From: Oscillospiraceae bacterium
GTDB lineage: Bacteria > Bacillota > Clostridia > Oscillospirales > Oscillospiraceae
Length of the DNA: 52,523 nt
Reading direction: 5' to 3'
Assembly (NCBI GenBank): GCA_017519975.1
Contig: JAFWRM010000035.1
Span: 1-52,523 of the forward strand
Position numbers and translations under genes: made by a program. Of the stretch, positions 15,771 through 24,289 are shown piece after piece. Position 1 is the stretch's first letter. Each line of letters starts with the position of its first letter. The notes beneath the pieces were generated by a model. The model had not been told where the DNA came from, made no database searches, and was given only the letters and a program-made list of their open reading frames with translations.

Positions 15771-16082
15771 ATGAACAACTGTCACAGCAACCCGCCGAAA
15801 GATGAACGGCATACCTCCCGCAGTCCGGAAGTCAGGAAAACGCTCATGACCCGGCTGAAAAGGATCGAAGGCCAGATACGCGGTCTGGAAAGCATGGTGG
15901 AAAAGGACGCCTACTGTCCCGATATTCTGATACAGGTTTCCGCCGTGACCAGCGCCCTGAACAGCTTCAACCGGCAGCTGCTGTCCAACCACATTCACGG
16001 CTGCGTACGCAGGGATATCCTCGCCGGAGACGAAGACTCCATCGACGAATTCTGCGCGATGCTGCAGAAGCTGATGAAATGA
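15771..16082 (+). CDS. csoR: Copper-sensing repressor, CsoR family
   Basis: This 103-residue all-helical DNA-binding repressor releases its operator when it binds Cu(I). RLKRIEGQIRGLESMVE is the family helix 1. The copper ligands are visible as the Cys in YCPDIL, and the His and Cys in NHIHGC, matching the Cys-His-Cys triad of CsoR rather than the formaldehyde sensor FrmR. Two operator-like repeats precede it and a copper ATPase follows after 10 bases, so it likely controls its own operon. AAGGAG lies seven bases before the ATG. Confidence 0.9.
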   Translation: MNNCHSNPPKDERHTSRSPEVRKTLMTRLKRIEGQIRGLESMVEKDAYCPDILIQVSAVTSALNSFNRQLLSNHIHGCVRRDILAGDEDSIDEFCAMLQKLMK

Positions 16083-16092
16083 GAGGCCGCGC

Positions 16093-18915
16093 ATGACACA
16101 GTACATCGTTACGGGAATGACGTGCGCCGCCTGTCAGGCGCACGTGGAAAAGGCGGTTTCCGCTCTGCCTGACGTCAGTTCCGTCGCCGTTTCTCTGCTT
16201 ACCAATTCCATGTCCGTCGAAGGGAGCGCGGCGCCTGCGGAGGTCATCCGAGCCGTGGAAGGCGCCGGCTACGGCGCCGAACTGAAGAACTCCGGCGAAA
16301 AGCGGTCCGTGTCCGCCAGTGAAAAGCTGGCCGCTGAGGAAGACGCCCTGAAGGACCGTGAGACGCCGAGACTCAGGCGCCGCCTGCTGCTTTCGGTGAT
16401 CTGGCTTGTGATCCTCATGTATCTGACCATGGGGCACAACATGCTGAATTTCCCGGTCCCCGGCTTTCTCGAGCATAACCACCTCGGGCTGGCGCTGATC
16501 CAGATGCTGATCGCTCTGATCGTCATGTACATCAACCGGGATTTCTTCATCTCCGGCTTCCGAAGCCTGTTCCGGCTTTCTCCGAATATGGACGCCCTTG
16601 TCGCCCTCGGCTCGTCCGTCTCCTTCCTCTGGTCCGCCTACGTCTTTCTGAAGATGACGGCAATGATCACCCGCGGCGTTCCCAATTCCGATCTGATGGA
16701 CATCTATCATAACGAGCTGTACTTCGAAGCTGCGGCCATGATCCCGGCCCTGATCACCGTCGGCAAGACGCTGGAATCGCTCTCGAAAGGCAAAACGACC
16801 GACGCGCTGAAAAATCTTCTGCGCATGGCCCCGAAGACCGCCACCGTGGTACGCGACGGGACGCCTGTAGAGGTCGGCATCGACGACGTGCTTGCCGGGG
16901 ATGAATTCCTCGTAAAACCCGGAGAGGCCGTGCCTGTGGACGGCGTCATTCTGGAAGGAAGCACTGCCGTGGACGAATCCGCTCTTACCGGAGAATCCAT
17001 CCCCGTGGACAAGACGGAGGGCGACGCCGTATCCGCCGCTACCATCAACCAGTCCGGCTTCATCCGCGCCAGAGCCACAAGAGTCGGCGAAGACACCACG
17101 TTCTCTCAGATCATCCAGATGGTGTCCGACGCCGCCGCCACCAAAGCGCCCATCGCCCGCATCGCGGACAAGGTCGCCGGCGTATTCGTACCCGCCGTCA
17201 TCGGCGTCGCCATCGTAGTGTTCATCGGCTGGCTCATCGCCGGAAAGGACCTGGTATACGCGCTGGAGCGCGCCATTTCTGTTCTTGTCGTATCCTGCCC
17301 CTGCGCGCTTGGCCTGGCCACTCCCGTGGCCATCATGGTAGGCAACGGGATGGGCGCGAAGAACGGCATTCTTTTCAAAACTTCAGCCGCCGTGGAATCC
17401 GCCGGAAGGATCCAGATCATCGCCCTGGACAAAACGGGGACCATCACGGCCGGCAGGCCGGAGGTCACGGACGTGATACCTGCCGGCGGCGTAACACGGG
17501 AGGAGCTGCTGACGGCCGCCTATTCCCTGGAACAGCTGTCGGAACACCCCCTGGCCAGAGCTGTCATCACCTATGGAGACAGCATCGGACTGACCGCTTC
17601 CCCCGTCAGCGATTTTGCCGCGCTTGCCGGCAACGGCCTTGTCGGCACTGTGGGCGGTTCCGTTCTGCACGGCGGCTCCGGCGCCTTCATATCCGGTCTT
17701 GCCCCGGTTAACGACGAACTGTCTGCCCGTGCCGCGGAACTGGCGGCCCAGGGCAAAACGCCTCTTTTCTTTGAACGGGAAGGGTCTGTTCTCGGCGTCA
17801 TTGCCGTTGCCGACGTGATCAAGCCGGATTCGGCCCAGGCGGTGCAGGAACTGCGGAACATGGGCGTGGAAGTAGTCATGCTGACAGGAGACAACCAGCG
17901 GACCGCGGACGCCATCGGCGCCCAGGCCGGCGTCGACCGGGTCATTGCCGGGGTCCTGCCCGACGGCAAGGAGGCCGTCATCCGAAGCCTTCAGGAGCGC
18001 GGCAGGACCGCCATGGTCGGGGACGGCATCAACGACGCTCCCGCGCTCACCCGGGCGGACATCGGCATAGCCATCGGCGCAGGGACGGACGTGGCGATCG
18101 ATTCCGCCGACGTAGTTCTCATGAATTCCCGACTGACCGACGTATCCGGCGCCGTCAGGCTTTCCCGCGCCACGCTGCGCAACATCCACCAGAACCTGTT
18201 CTGGGCGTTTGCCTATAACGTGATCCTCATTCCCATGGCCGCCGGACTGTATCCGGGCATCCGAATGAATCCCATGTGGGGCGCCGCGGCCATGGCCATC
18301 TCATCTTTTACCGTATGCATGAACGCGCTGCGGCTGAATCTGTTCCGTGTGCACGACTCCTCCCGGGACCGCCGCATGCGCCGGCCGGCGGCGCCGGCCG
18401 CAGGACCCGCCGCCGTTCTCCCGGAATCGGACGCCGAGACTCTTGAACGCGTTCCGCAATCCCCCGGTAAAGCAGACTCCGCCGTGCTGCTGGTGGACGG
18501 CATGATGTGCTCAATGTGCGAAAAGCACGTAAAGGAGGCACTCGAAGCCCTGGACGGCATAATCCGAGCCGATGCGGACCATGAATCCGGGCGCGTTGCC
18601 GTGGAGTACGTCACACTTCCGGACGAGCATCGGCTCCGCGAAGCGCTGAAAGCGGCCGATTATGACTACGTAGGCATCGCTCCCTCCGGTGACGGCCCGC
18701 AGCCCGTGACCCGAACGCTCACCGTCGAGGGCATGTCCTGTTCCCACTGCGAGTCCGCTGTCACCAAGGCGCTGGAGGCTCTGGACGGAGTGGCGTCGGC
18801 GGAAGCCTCCCACGAAGCCGGAACGGCGACAGTCGTCCTTTCCGCGGACGTTCCCGCGGAAGCCCTGAAGGCCGCCGTAGAAGCGGAAGGCTACGCCGTC
18901 ACGGATATCCGATAA
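16093..18915 (+). CDS. copA: Copper-exporting P1B-type ATPase with two extra C-terminal HMA domains
   Basis: This 940-residue pump moves Cu(I) out of the cytoplasm. It starts with one heavy-metal-associated domain (GMTCAAC, C11/C14). The core has the TGES-type loop ALTGESIPV, the transmembrane metal site CPC (402-404), the phosphorylated D446 in DKTGT, the SEHPLA nucleotide-binding motif, and GDGINDAP (643-650). After the last membrane helices come a Pro/Ala-rich linker and two more HMA domains, GMMCSMC (C806/C809) and GMSCSHC (C883/C886). CopA usually carries its HMA domains only at the N-terminus; the tail looks like fused CopZ copper chaperones. No separate copZ is seen here. Confidence 0.94.
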   Translation: MTQYIVTGMTCAACQAHVEKAVSALPDVSSVAVSLLTNSMSVEGSAAPAEVIRAVEGAGYGAELKNSGEKRSVSASEKLAAEEDALKDRETPRLRRRLLLSVIWLVILMYLTMGHNMLNFPVPGFLEHNHLGLALIQMLIALIVMYINRDFFISGFRSLFRLSPNMDALVALGSSVSFLWSAYVFLKMTAMITRGVPNSDLMDIYHNELYFEAAAMIPALITVGKTLESLSKGKTTDALKNLLRMAPKTATVVRDGTPVEVGIDDVLAGDEFLVKPGEAVPVDGVILEGSTAVDESALTGESIPVDKTEGDAVSAATINQSGFIRARATRVGEDTTFSQIIQMVSDAAATKAPIARIADKVAGVFVPAVIGVAIVVFIGWLIAGKDLVYALERAISVLVVSCPCALGLATPVAIMVGNGMGAKNGILFKTSAAVESAGRIQIIALDKTGTITAGRPEVTDVIPAGGVTREELLTAAYSLEQLSEHPLARAVITYGDSIGLTASPVSDFAALAGNGLVGTVGGSVLHGGSGAFISGLAPVNDELSARAAELAAQGKTPLFFEREGSVLGVIAVADVIKPDSAQAVQELRNMGVEVVMLTGDNQRTADAIGAQAGVDRVIAGVLPDGKEAVIRSLQERGRTAMVGDGINDAPALTRADIGIAIGAGTDVAIDSADVVLMNSRLTDVSGAVRLSRATLRNIHQNLFWAFAYNVILIPMAAGLYPGIRMNPMWGAAAMAISSFTVCMNALRLNLFRVHDSSRDRRMRRPAAPAAGPAAVLPESDAETLERVPQSPGKADSAVLLVDGMMCSMCEKHVKEALEALDGIIRADADHESGRVAVEYVTLPDEHRLREALKAADYDYVGIAPSGDGPQPVTRTLTVEGMSCSHCESAVTKALEALDGVASAEASHEAGTATVVLSADVPAEALKAAVEAEGYAVTDIR

Positions 18916-18929
18916 ATCGACGCGTACGA

Positions 18930-18963
18930 AAAGGACGCAGGCTCTGCAGAGCCTGCGTCCTTT
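18930..18963. terminator. Two-way terminator between copA and the glycosidase
   Basis: This is a perfect 34-base palindrome (17-base arms 18930-18946 and 18947-18963) with short T-runs on both sides, between convergent genes. Confidence 0.85.
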
Positions 18964-18984
18964 CCTGATGTTCCGTAACCTCTG

Positions 18985-21057
18985 TCACCCGCCGTATGTG
19001 AGGCCGAAGCCCCTTTCGTACAGCGTGGCGTCCGTCGGAGCATATTCATCATCCAGCGTCGGTATCGAGACGGGCAGCTTCCCCGTCGGAGAGCTTCCTC
19101 CGAAAACGGTATAAACCGCCGCCGGGATGTTCGGCCCGTATTCCTGAACGGGCTGCCCTTCCTCCGGGAGCTGCGCCATCCCCCGCGGATTGTAGCACGC
19201 AAGCAGCGCCGCGGCTCCCTGATATCTCGCCGCGTCATAGGGAAGGCCGGCGCTGATCACGACGAACGGGGTCTTCCCGCCCATCTCCGCAAGCGTATCC
19301 ATGATCGCGTCCATGGCCGCCGCGTAGCGTCCGTGCTCTCCCGTGGGCGCGGTATCATCGTAACCGTACATGGAGGAGATCGCCACGACGGCTGTGGCGT
19401 CCGTTACGATCCCCGGCGCCTCCTCGGGCGTCAGACTGCTGCCGTCGATCACGTGGATATCGGCGTCCGGATCGACCAGGCCCTCGTCCTTCAGCCGGTC
19501 CATCGCGAACTGTACGGAGTTGAGCTGACTGGCGTAGGGACAGACGATCACGAGCCGCCCCGATCCCGTCAGCGGGAGGACTCCACCCTCGTTTTTCAGC
19601 AGCGTGACCGCACGGCAGGCCAGATCCCATTCCGTCTGATGATGGGCCTCCGATCCCACGGTGGCCTCAGGCTCCGCCGGCGCATGCCCCGGCGCTGTTC
19701 CGGTTCCCGACATCAGGCCGTATCGGAGCTTCAGCTTCAGGATCCTCTCCACGGCTTTGTCGATCCGCTCGGCAGAGAGAGTCCCATCCTCCGCCTTTCC
19801 GACCAGAGCATCGATATAATCGTTCATCTTCGCGATGCCGCCGTCCATGGACAGCTCCACCGGAATGAGGATCATGTCAGCGCCGGCGTTGACGGCAAGC
19901 ACCGTAGCGTCTACAAGATCGAAGTTATCCCGGATGGCTCCCATGACCATCGAATCAGTGATCACGACGCCCTCGTAGCCAAGTTCCCCGCGCAGAACGT
20001 CCGTCAGCAGCGTGCGCGACATCGTGGCGGGAAGAGTGATCTCCTCCCCGGTGGATGTGGAAACATAGGTTTCCGTCTCAATGTTTGGAAAACGGATGTG
20101 AGCCGTCATGAACAGATCCGCCTGACGGCCGGCGGCAAACGGCACGAGTTCGCACGTCCTGAGCTCATCCAGCGTCTTGTCCAGGACCGGAAGGCCCACA
20201 TGGCTGTCCGTCTCAGTGTCGCCGTGACCGGGAAAATGCTTGTACGCCGCCATGACCATATGGCTGTGAAGGCCCGCCACGAAAGAGGACCCGAGCCGCG
20301 CCGTCAGTTCCGGATCGTCGGAAAAGGACCGAACGCCGATGATGGGGTTTTTCGGATCCACATTCACGTCCACGTCCGGCGCAAAATCGAGATTGATCCC
20401 CAGCGCCGCCAGTTCCTCCGCGATCACGCCGCCCGCCAGGCGGGCGTCCATTTCGGAACCGATCGCTCCAAGCGCCATGTTTCCGGGCATCTGTGTTCCC
20501 GCGGTCAGCCGCGTGACGGTGCCGCCCTCCTGATCGATGGCGATCATCAGCCCCACAGGCGCCCCGCCCTCTTCGTTCGCCGCCTGAAGCGACGCCGTCA
20601 GCGCCGCTGTCTGCGCGGGGGTCTGAACGTTCTGGGCAAAAAGGATGACCCCGCCCAGTCCGAGATCCCGGATCGCGGCGTAAAGTTCCTCCGTCAGTTC
20701 CGTCACCGGCACCGCGGCCTCCTCGGTGCCGTAGTACCGGATGTCCGGCATCATCATCTGGGCGATCTTCTGCCTCGTCGTCATTCCGGACAGCATATCC
20801 GCAACGAGCTTCGCCGAATTGTCCATAGGCTCAGGCGTCACCGGCTCTTCCTCCGGCGGTTCGACTTCCGGTTCCTGCGGCGTCTCCGGTTCCTGCTCCG
20901 GCTCCTGGGCCGGCTCCTCCGGTTCCGAGGTCGGAACGTCCGCCGCCGGCGTCTCTTCCTTCTCCGGTTCCGTTTTTTCCGGGGCGGCTGTGCCGCAGCC
21001 GGCCAGCAGCAGCAGCGCCAGCAGGCACGCCGTCAGCCGGATCCATCTTCTATTCAT
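18985..21057 (-). CDS. Glycoside hydrolase family 3 lipoprotein, NagZ-type beta-N-acetylhexosaminidase
   Basis: This is a 690-residue lipid-anchored enzyme: signal peptide with lipobox LLAGC (C21), then a Glu/Pro-rich wall-spanning linker (about 28-78), then the catalytic barrel. KHFPGHGDTETDSH (from K273) is the NagZ substrate and acid/base His-Asp motif, and ITDSM holds the nucleophile D368. A C-terminal domain (about 470-690) follows, as in Gram-positive NagZ proteins, which remove GlcNAc from muropeptides outside the cell. It is the second gene after the phosphatase-like gene, 35 bases downstream. Family is firm; exact substrate is inferred. Confidence 0.9.
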   Translation of the reverse strand: MNRRWIRLTACLLALLLLAGCGTAAPEKTEPEKEETPAADVPTSEPEEPAQEPEQEPETPQEPEVEPPEEEPVTPEPMDNSAKLVADMLSGMTTRQKIAQMMMPDIRYYGTEEAAVPVTELTEELYAAIRDLGLGGVILFAQNVQTPAQTAALTASLQAANEEGGAPVGLMIAIDQEGGTVTRLTAGTQMPGNMALGAIGSEMDARLAGGVIAEELAALGINLDFAPDVDVNVDPKNPIIGVRSFSDDPELTARLGSSFVAGLHSHMVMAAYKHFPGHGDTETDSHVGLPVLDKTLDELRTCELVPFAAGRQADLFMTAHIRFPNIETETYVSTSTGEEITLPATMSRTLLTDVLRGELGYEGVVITDSMVMGAIRDNFDLVDATVLAVNAGADMILIPVELSMDGGIAKMNDYIDALVGKAEDGTLSAERIDKAVERILKLKLRYGLMSGTGTAPGHAPAEPEATVGSEAHHQTEWDLACRAVTLLKNEGGVLPLTGSGRLVIVCPYASQLNSVQFAMDRLKDEGLVDPDADIHVIDGSSLTPEEAPGIVTDATAVVAISSMYGYDDTAPTGEHGRYAAAMDAIMDTLAEMGGKTPFVVISAGLPYDAARYQGAAALLACYNPRGMAQLPEEGQPVQEYGPNIPAAVYTVFGGSSPTGKLPVSIPTLDDEYAPTDATLYERGFGLTYGG

Positions 21058-21092
21058 GTGCTCTCGTCTCCTTGGTTTCTTCTTTGCTTCCT

Positions 21093-21884
21093 TCAGGCAA
21101 GAAATCTTTCACGCATGCGCTCGATCTGCTCGCGGGGGATCCGCATCCCCTCCGTGAACAGTCCCTCAAAGCCTCCGTAAAGCTCTTCCGTCCTGTCATA
21201 CACCGCCTGGATCAGTTCGATCCTCGCCCCGAACATGTACCCCATGGCCTCCCGGTGCGCCCGATCCGTAAGGCCGGTCAGCCGTGCATGGTCTTCCGTC
21301 ATTTTTTCAATGACCTGTTCCAGATACACGTTGGTCGCCAGGTAATCCTCAAAGATGTCTTCCCGGCTGACGCCGAGCAGTTCCTGAACGAGCACCGACG
21401 CGAATCCGGCTCTGTCCTTCCCCGCGGCGCAGTGCCACAGCACGGCCTTTTTCCGGTCTTCATCGAGCAGCATCAGAAACTCCCGATATTTTCCCCGGCA
21501 GTAGGGCCGGGCCACAAAGTCTTCATAAATGCGCTTCATGACCGCTTTCGGCTTTTCCGGATCCTCGAACAGCGAGGTCATGGCAGCCCTCCGGGAGCGC
21601 TCGTCCTGAGCGACGCCCGGCCCCTGCCCCTCCAGGATGGGAAGATGGATCTGCGCGACCCCGGGCATCTCGGGATCGGGAACGTTCACGTGTTCGTCCA
21701 GGTTTCGGAAATCGACCACCAGCTCGATCCGCCGCTCCAGGTCCGCCAGGTCAGCGGGCGTGGCCTCCGCGAGCTGTCCGCTGCGGATCAGAAGGCCTTC
21801 GCGGACGGTACGTCCGCCGTATCCGATCATGCCGCCAAGATCCCGGGTGTTCGGCAGCTTTTCCATGGGAATGCGTCTGCTCAT
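21093..21884 (-). CDS. Tyrosine/lipid phosphatase-like protein
   Basis: This 263-residue cytoplasmic protein of the tyrosine-phosphatase superfamily (Y_phosphatase3 type) has NTRDLGGMIGYGG near the N-terminus, VDFRNLDEH, and the P-loop HCAAGKDRAG with the catalytic cysteine near residue 152. Members dephosphorylate phosphotyrosine or phosphoinositides; the substrate here is unknown. It is the first gene of a two-gene unit with the family 3 glycosidase. AAAGGATG lies about nine bases before the ATG. Confidence 0.85.
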   Translation of the reverse strand: MSRRIPMEKLPNTRDLGGMIGYGGRTVREGLLIRSGQLAEATPADLADLERRIELVVDFRNLDEHVNVPDPEMPGVAQIHLPILEGQGPGVAQDERSRRAAMTSLFEDPEKPKAVMKRIYEDFVARPYCRGKYREFLMLLDEDRKKAVLWHCAAGKDRAGFASVLVQELLGVSREDIFEDYLATNVYLEQVIEKMTEDHARLTGLTDRAHREAMGYMFGARIELIQAVYDRTEELYGGFEGLFTEGMRIPREQIERMRERFLA

Positions 21885-21916
21885 CGGTCAGCATCCTTTC
21901 CTTTTCTGTTTCTGTG

Positions 21917-21946
21917 ATTGTATCACACCGCGCCCCGCCCTATCAA
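21917..21946 (-). promoter_or_regulatory. Promoter of the phosphatase-glycosidase unit
   Basis: The minus strand has TTGATA (21941-21946), an 18-base spacer and TACAAT (21917-21922) preceded by TGA, an extended -10. Confidence 0.65.
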
Positions 21947-22011
21947 CCCGCACCGTCGGGCTCGTCCGCGTCGCTCCTCCGCCGTGTCCGGAACGCCCCT
22001 GTCGAATTCTG

Positions 22012-22040
22012 TTGACGAAATACTCATATTAATGTATATT
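22012..22040 (+). promoter_or_regulatory. Promoter of the sugar-type ABC importer operon
   Basis: TTGACG (22012-22017), a 17-base spacer and TATATT (22035-22040). A short inverted repeat CGTAT-GGCCA-ATACG (22046-22060) overlaps the expected start point and could bind a regulator. Confidence 0.75.
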
Positions 22041-22084
22041 TTAGACGTATGGCCAATACGCCGTAATTAAAAAGGAGGATGAAA

Positions 22085-23230
22085 ATGAAAACTTCAAAGG
22101 TCATTGCCCTTCTTCTGGCGGTCCTCATGGTGCTTTCTCTGGCAGCCTGCGGATCTTCCGGGGAAAAGAAGGACGACGCCGCCGACAAGGGCGGCAGTTC
22201 CGGTTCCTATACCATCGGCATCAACACGTGGGGCTCCGGCGTGCCCGTTCTGGACATGTTCGGCGACGCCAAGCAGTATACGCTGGAAACGCTGGGCCAC
22301 AAGGTCAACCGCATGAGCGACGATTTCAACGGTGAAAAGGAACTGCAGAACGCGCAGAACATGTGCGCCGCCGGCGTCGACGGCATCGTGTTCCAAGCCG
22401 CGGCCGTTTCCACCGTTCCCCAGGTCGGCAAGGAGTGCGCCAACGCCAAGATCCCCTTCGCCTTCGATGTGTTCGTCGGTGAGAACCCCGACCTGCAGGC
22501 GCTGGCCGATTCCAACGAGTATTACTGCGGCGCCATCGATCTGGACATGGTCTCCGACGGTGCCGCCATCGCAGAGATGGCCTATGGCAACGGCTGCCGC
22601 AAAGCCGTCATGATCGGCGGCAACATCGGTGACAACAACATGGACCAGCGTTCTCAGGGCTTCACGCAGAAGTTCACCGAGCTGGGCGGTACCGTCCTGG
22701 CCGAAGCGCGCTGCACCGATAACTCCGAATGCGCCACCAAGGCTCTGGACATGCTTTCCGCCAACAAGGACGCGGACTGCATCTACTGCTTCGTCGGCGA
22801 CTACATCGAGGGTTCCCTGACCGCCATCGGCAACCTGAACATGAAGGACAGCATCCAGGTCTACGTTTCCTGCGTGGATGAAGGCACCGCCAAGTACATT
22901 CAGCAGGGCGTCGTCATGGGCGGCAACGACGGCATTTCCCTGGCCAGCTACATCTCCAGCACTCTGGTGCTGAACTATCTGGCCGGTCACAAGATCGTCG
23001 ACGCCAACGGCAAGGCTCCCCGTCTGAGCACTTCTCCCTTCCGCGTGGATCAGAACAACGTGGATAACTATCTGAAGGTGTTCTTCTCCGACTCCGCCGC
23101 TCCCTTCACCAAGGAGATGCTCGAGAAGCTCGTTTACACGACCAATCCCGACGTGGGATACCAGGATTACGTTGACCTCATCAACAACATCAATCTGGAT
23201 TACATGCTGGAAGCCAATGGGCTGAAATAA
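22085..23230 (+). CDS. Sugar-type ABC importer substrate-binding lipoprotein
   Basis: This 381-residue surface lipoprotein (lipobox LAAC, C22) has a periplasmic-binding-protein fold of the ribose/galactose type, with YTIGINTWGSG as first strand and GVDGIVFQAA, KIPFAFDVFVG and KAVMIGGN along the Rossmann-like lobes. It would capture a sugar or nucleoside for the two permeases and the double ATPase downstream; the ligand is unknown. I start at 22085 because GGAGG lies six bases before; the ATG at 22079 touches that site. A hairpin with a U-run follows it (23248-23276), which likely leaves this gene expressed more highly than the rest. Confidence 0.85.
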   Translation: MKTSKVIALLLAVLMVLSLAACGSSGEKKDDAADKGGSSGSYTIGINTWGSGVPVLDMFGDAKQYTLETLGHKVNRMSDDFNGEKELQNAQNMCAAGVDGIVFQAAAVSTVPQVGKECANAKIPFAFDVFVGENPDLQALADSNEYYCGAIDLDMVSDGAAIAEMAYGNGCRKAVMIGGNIGDNNMDQRSQGFTQKFTELGGTVLAEARCTDNSECATKALDMLSANKDADCIYCFVGDYIEGSLTAIGNLNMKDSIQVYVSCVDEGTAKYIQQGVVMGGNDGISLASYISSTLVLNYLAGHKIVDANGKAPRLSTSPFRVDQNNVDNYLKVFFSDSAAPFTKEMLEKLVYTTNPDVGYQDYVDLINNINLDYMLEANGLK

Positions 23231-23247
23231 GTCCTTACCCGCCGGTG

Positions 23248-23276
23248 AAAAAGCCTGCCTTTCCGGCAGGCTTTTT
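23248..23276 (+). terminator. Leaky terminator after the binding-protein gene
   Basis: The stem AAAAAGCCTGCC / GGCAGGCTTTTT lies between the binding-protein gene and its permease. Genes downstream have no clear promoter of their own, so partial read-through is expected. Confidence 0.8.
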
Positions 23277-23314
23277 CCAAACGGTCCCACACTCAGAAAT
23301 CGAGGTCGATTGCT

Positions 23315-24289
23315 ATGCGAGCGGATCAAAGATCCCAAAACGGGCGCCGGAACCGATGGCTTTTCCCCGTCGTTTTCATCGCCGCCATCATTGTCGTTCT
23401 GCTGATCTTCAACGTCATTTCCAACGGGCTGTTTCTCGAATGGTCCAATCTGAAGGTCATCATCTCCCATCTGATCTACCCCTGCTTCATCGCCTGGGGC
23501 TTCTGCTTCCTCTTCGCCTGCGGATATACGGACATGTCCATCGGAGGCGTCGTGGTGCTGGGCTCCTTCGCGTCCTGCGCGCTCGGCAACGCCATCGGCG
23601 TGCCCAGCGTAGTGCTCGGCGGCGTCGCGATGGGTCTGATCCTCATCTTCATCAACTTTCTCATCTTTACCTATACGAAGATCCCCTCCTGGATCGCGGG
23701 CATCAGCCTTGCCATGATCTATGAGGCCATCGCCGTATTCCTGAAGCTGGGAAAAGCCACGAAGCCTCTGGTCACCGCTTCCCTTGCCACGGAATACCGC
23801 GTGCTCGGCCAGCTGCCGTGGAGCGTCCTCCTGCTGGCCGTCGGTCTGCTGGTCATCTATTTTCTGTACAACCGCAGCACCATCGGGCTCAACATCCGTG
23901 CCCTCGGCGGAAACAAGGATGTGGCGGAAAAGCTGGGTATCAACGTGAACCGGACGCTTCTGGCCGTCGGTCTCATCACCGGGCTGCTCATCGGCATCGC
24001 CTGCTTCCTGCAGCAGAGCTACGCCGGTCAGACAACGGTCAAGACGGGACTGACCAGCATCAACATGATCTTCCAGCCGCTGGCCATCTATCTGCTGGCT
24101 CAGATCATTCAGAAGCACATCAACATCGTCGTATGCGTGCCCATCTGCGCCTTCATCCTTTACGCCGTATTCAACGTTCTGACCGTTCTCGGCGTTCCCT
24201 CCGGCACCCTGCAGGAGGCGTTTCTCGGATTCTTCATCGTCATATTCGGCGTGATCGGCCAGCGCAAGGCAAAGGGGGTCGTGAAATAA
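23315..24289 (+). CDS. Sugar-type ABC importer permease 1
   Basis: This 324-residue membrane protein is of the RbsC/branched permease family (BPD_transp_2). It has about nine hydrophobic segments. The family region GYTDMSIGGVVVLGSFASC and the cytoplasmic loop NIRALGGNKDVAEKLGINV, which contacts the ATPase, are visible. A GAGGT site lies about nine bases upstream of the ATG. Its stop overlaps the ATPase start (TAATG). Confidence 0.85.
   Translation: MRADQRSQNGRRNRWLFPVVFIAAIIVVLLIFNVISNGLFLEWSNLKVIISHLIYPCFIAWGFCFLFACGYTDMSIGGVVVLGSFASCALGNAIGVPSVVLGGVAMGLILIFINFLIFTYTKIPSWIAGISLAMIYEAIAVFLKLGKATKPLVTASLATEYRVLGQLPWSVLLLAVGLLVIYFLYNRSTIGLNIRALGGNKDVAEKLGINVNRTLLAVGLITGLLIGIACFLQQSYAGQTTVKTGLTSINMIFQPLAIYLLAQIIQKHINIVVCVPICAFILYAVFNVLTVLGVPSGTLQEAFLGFFIVIFGVIGQRKAKGVVK

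Noticed and set aside
22094-24118. Minus-strand open frame of 674 codons opposite the binding protein and permease
   Set aside because: A shadow frame of two genes with clear families and start sites.
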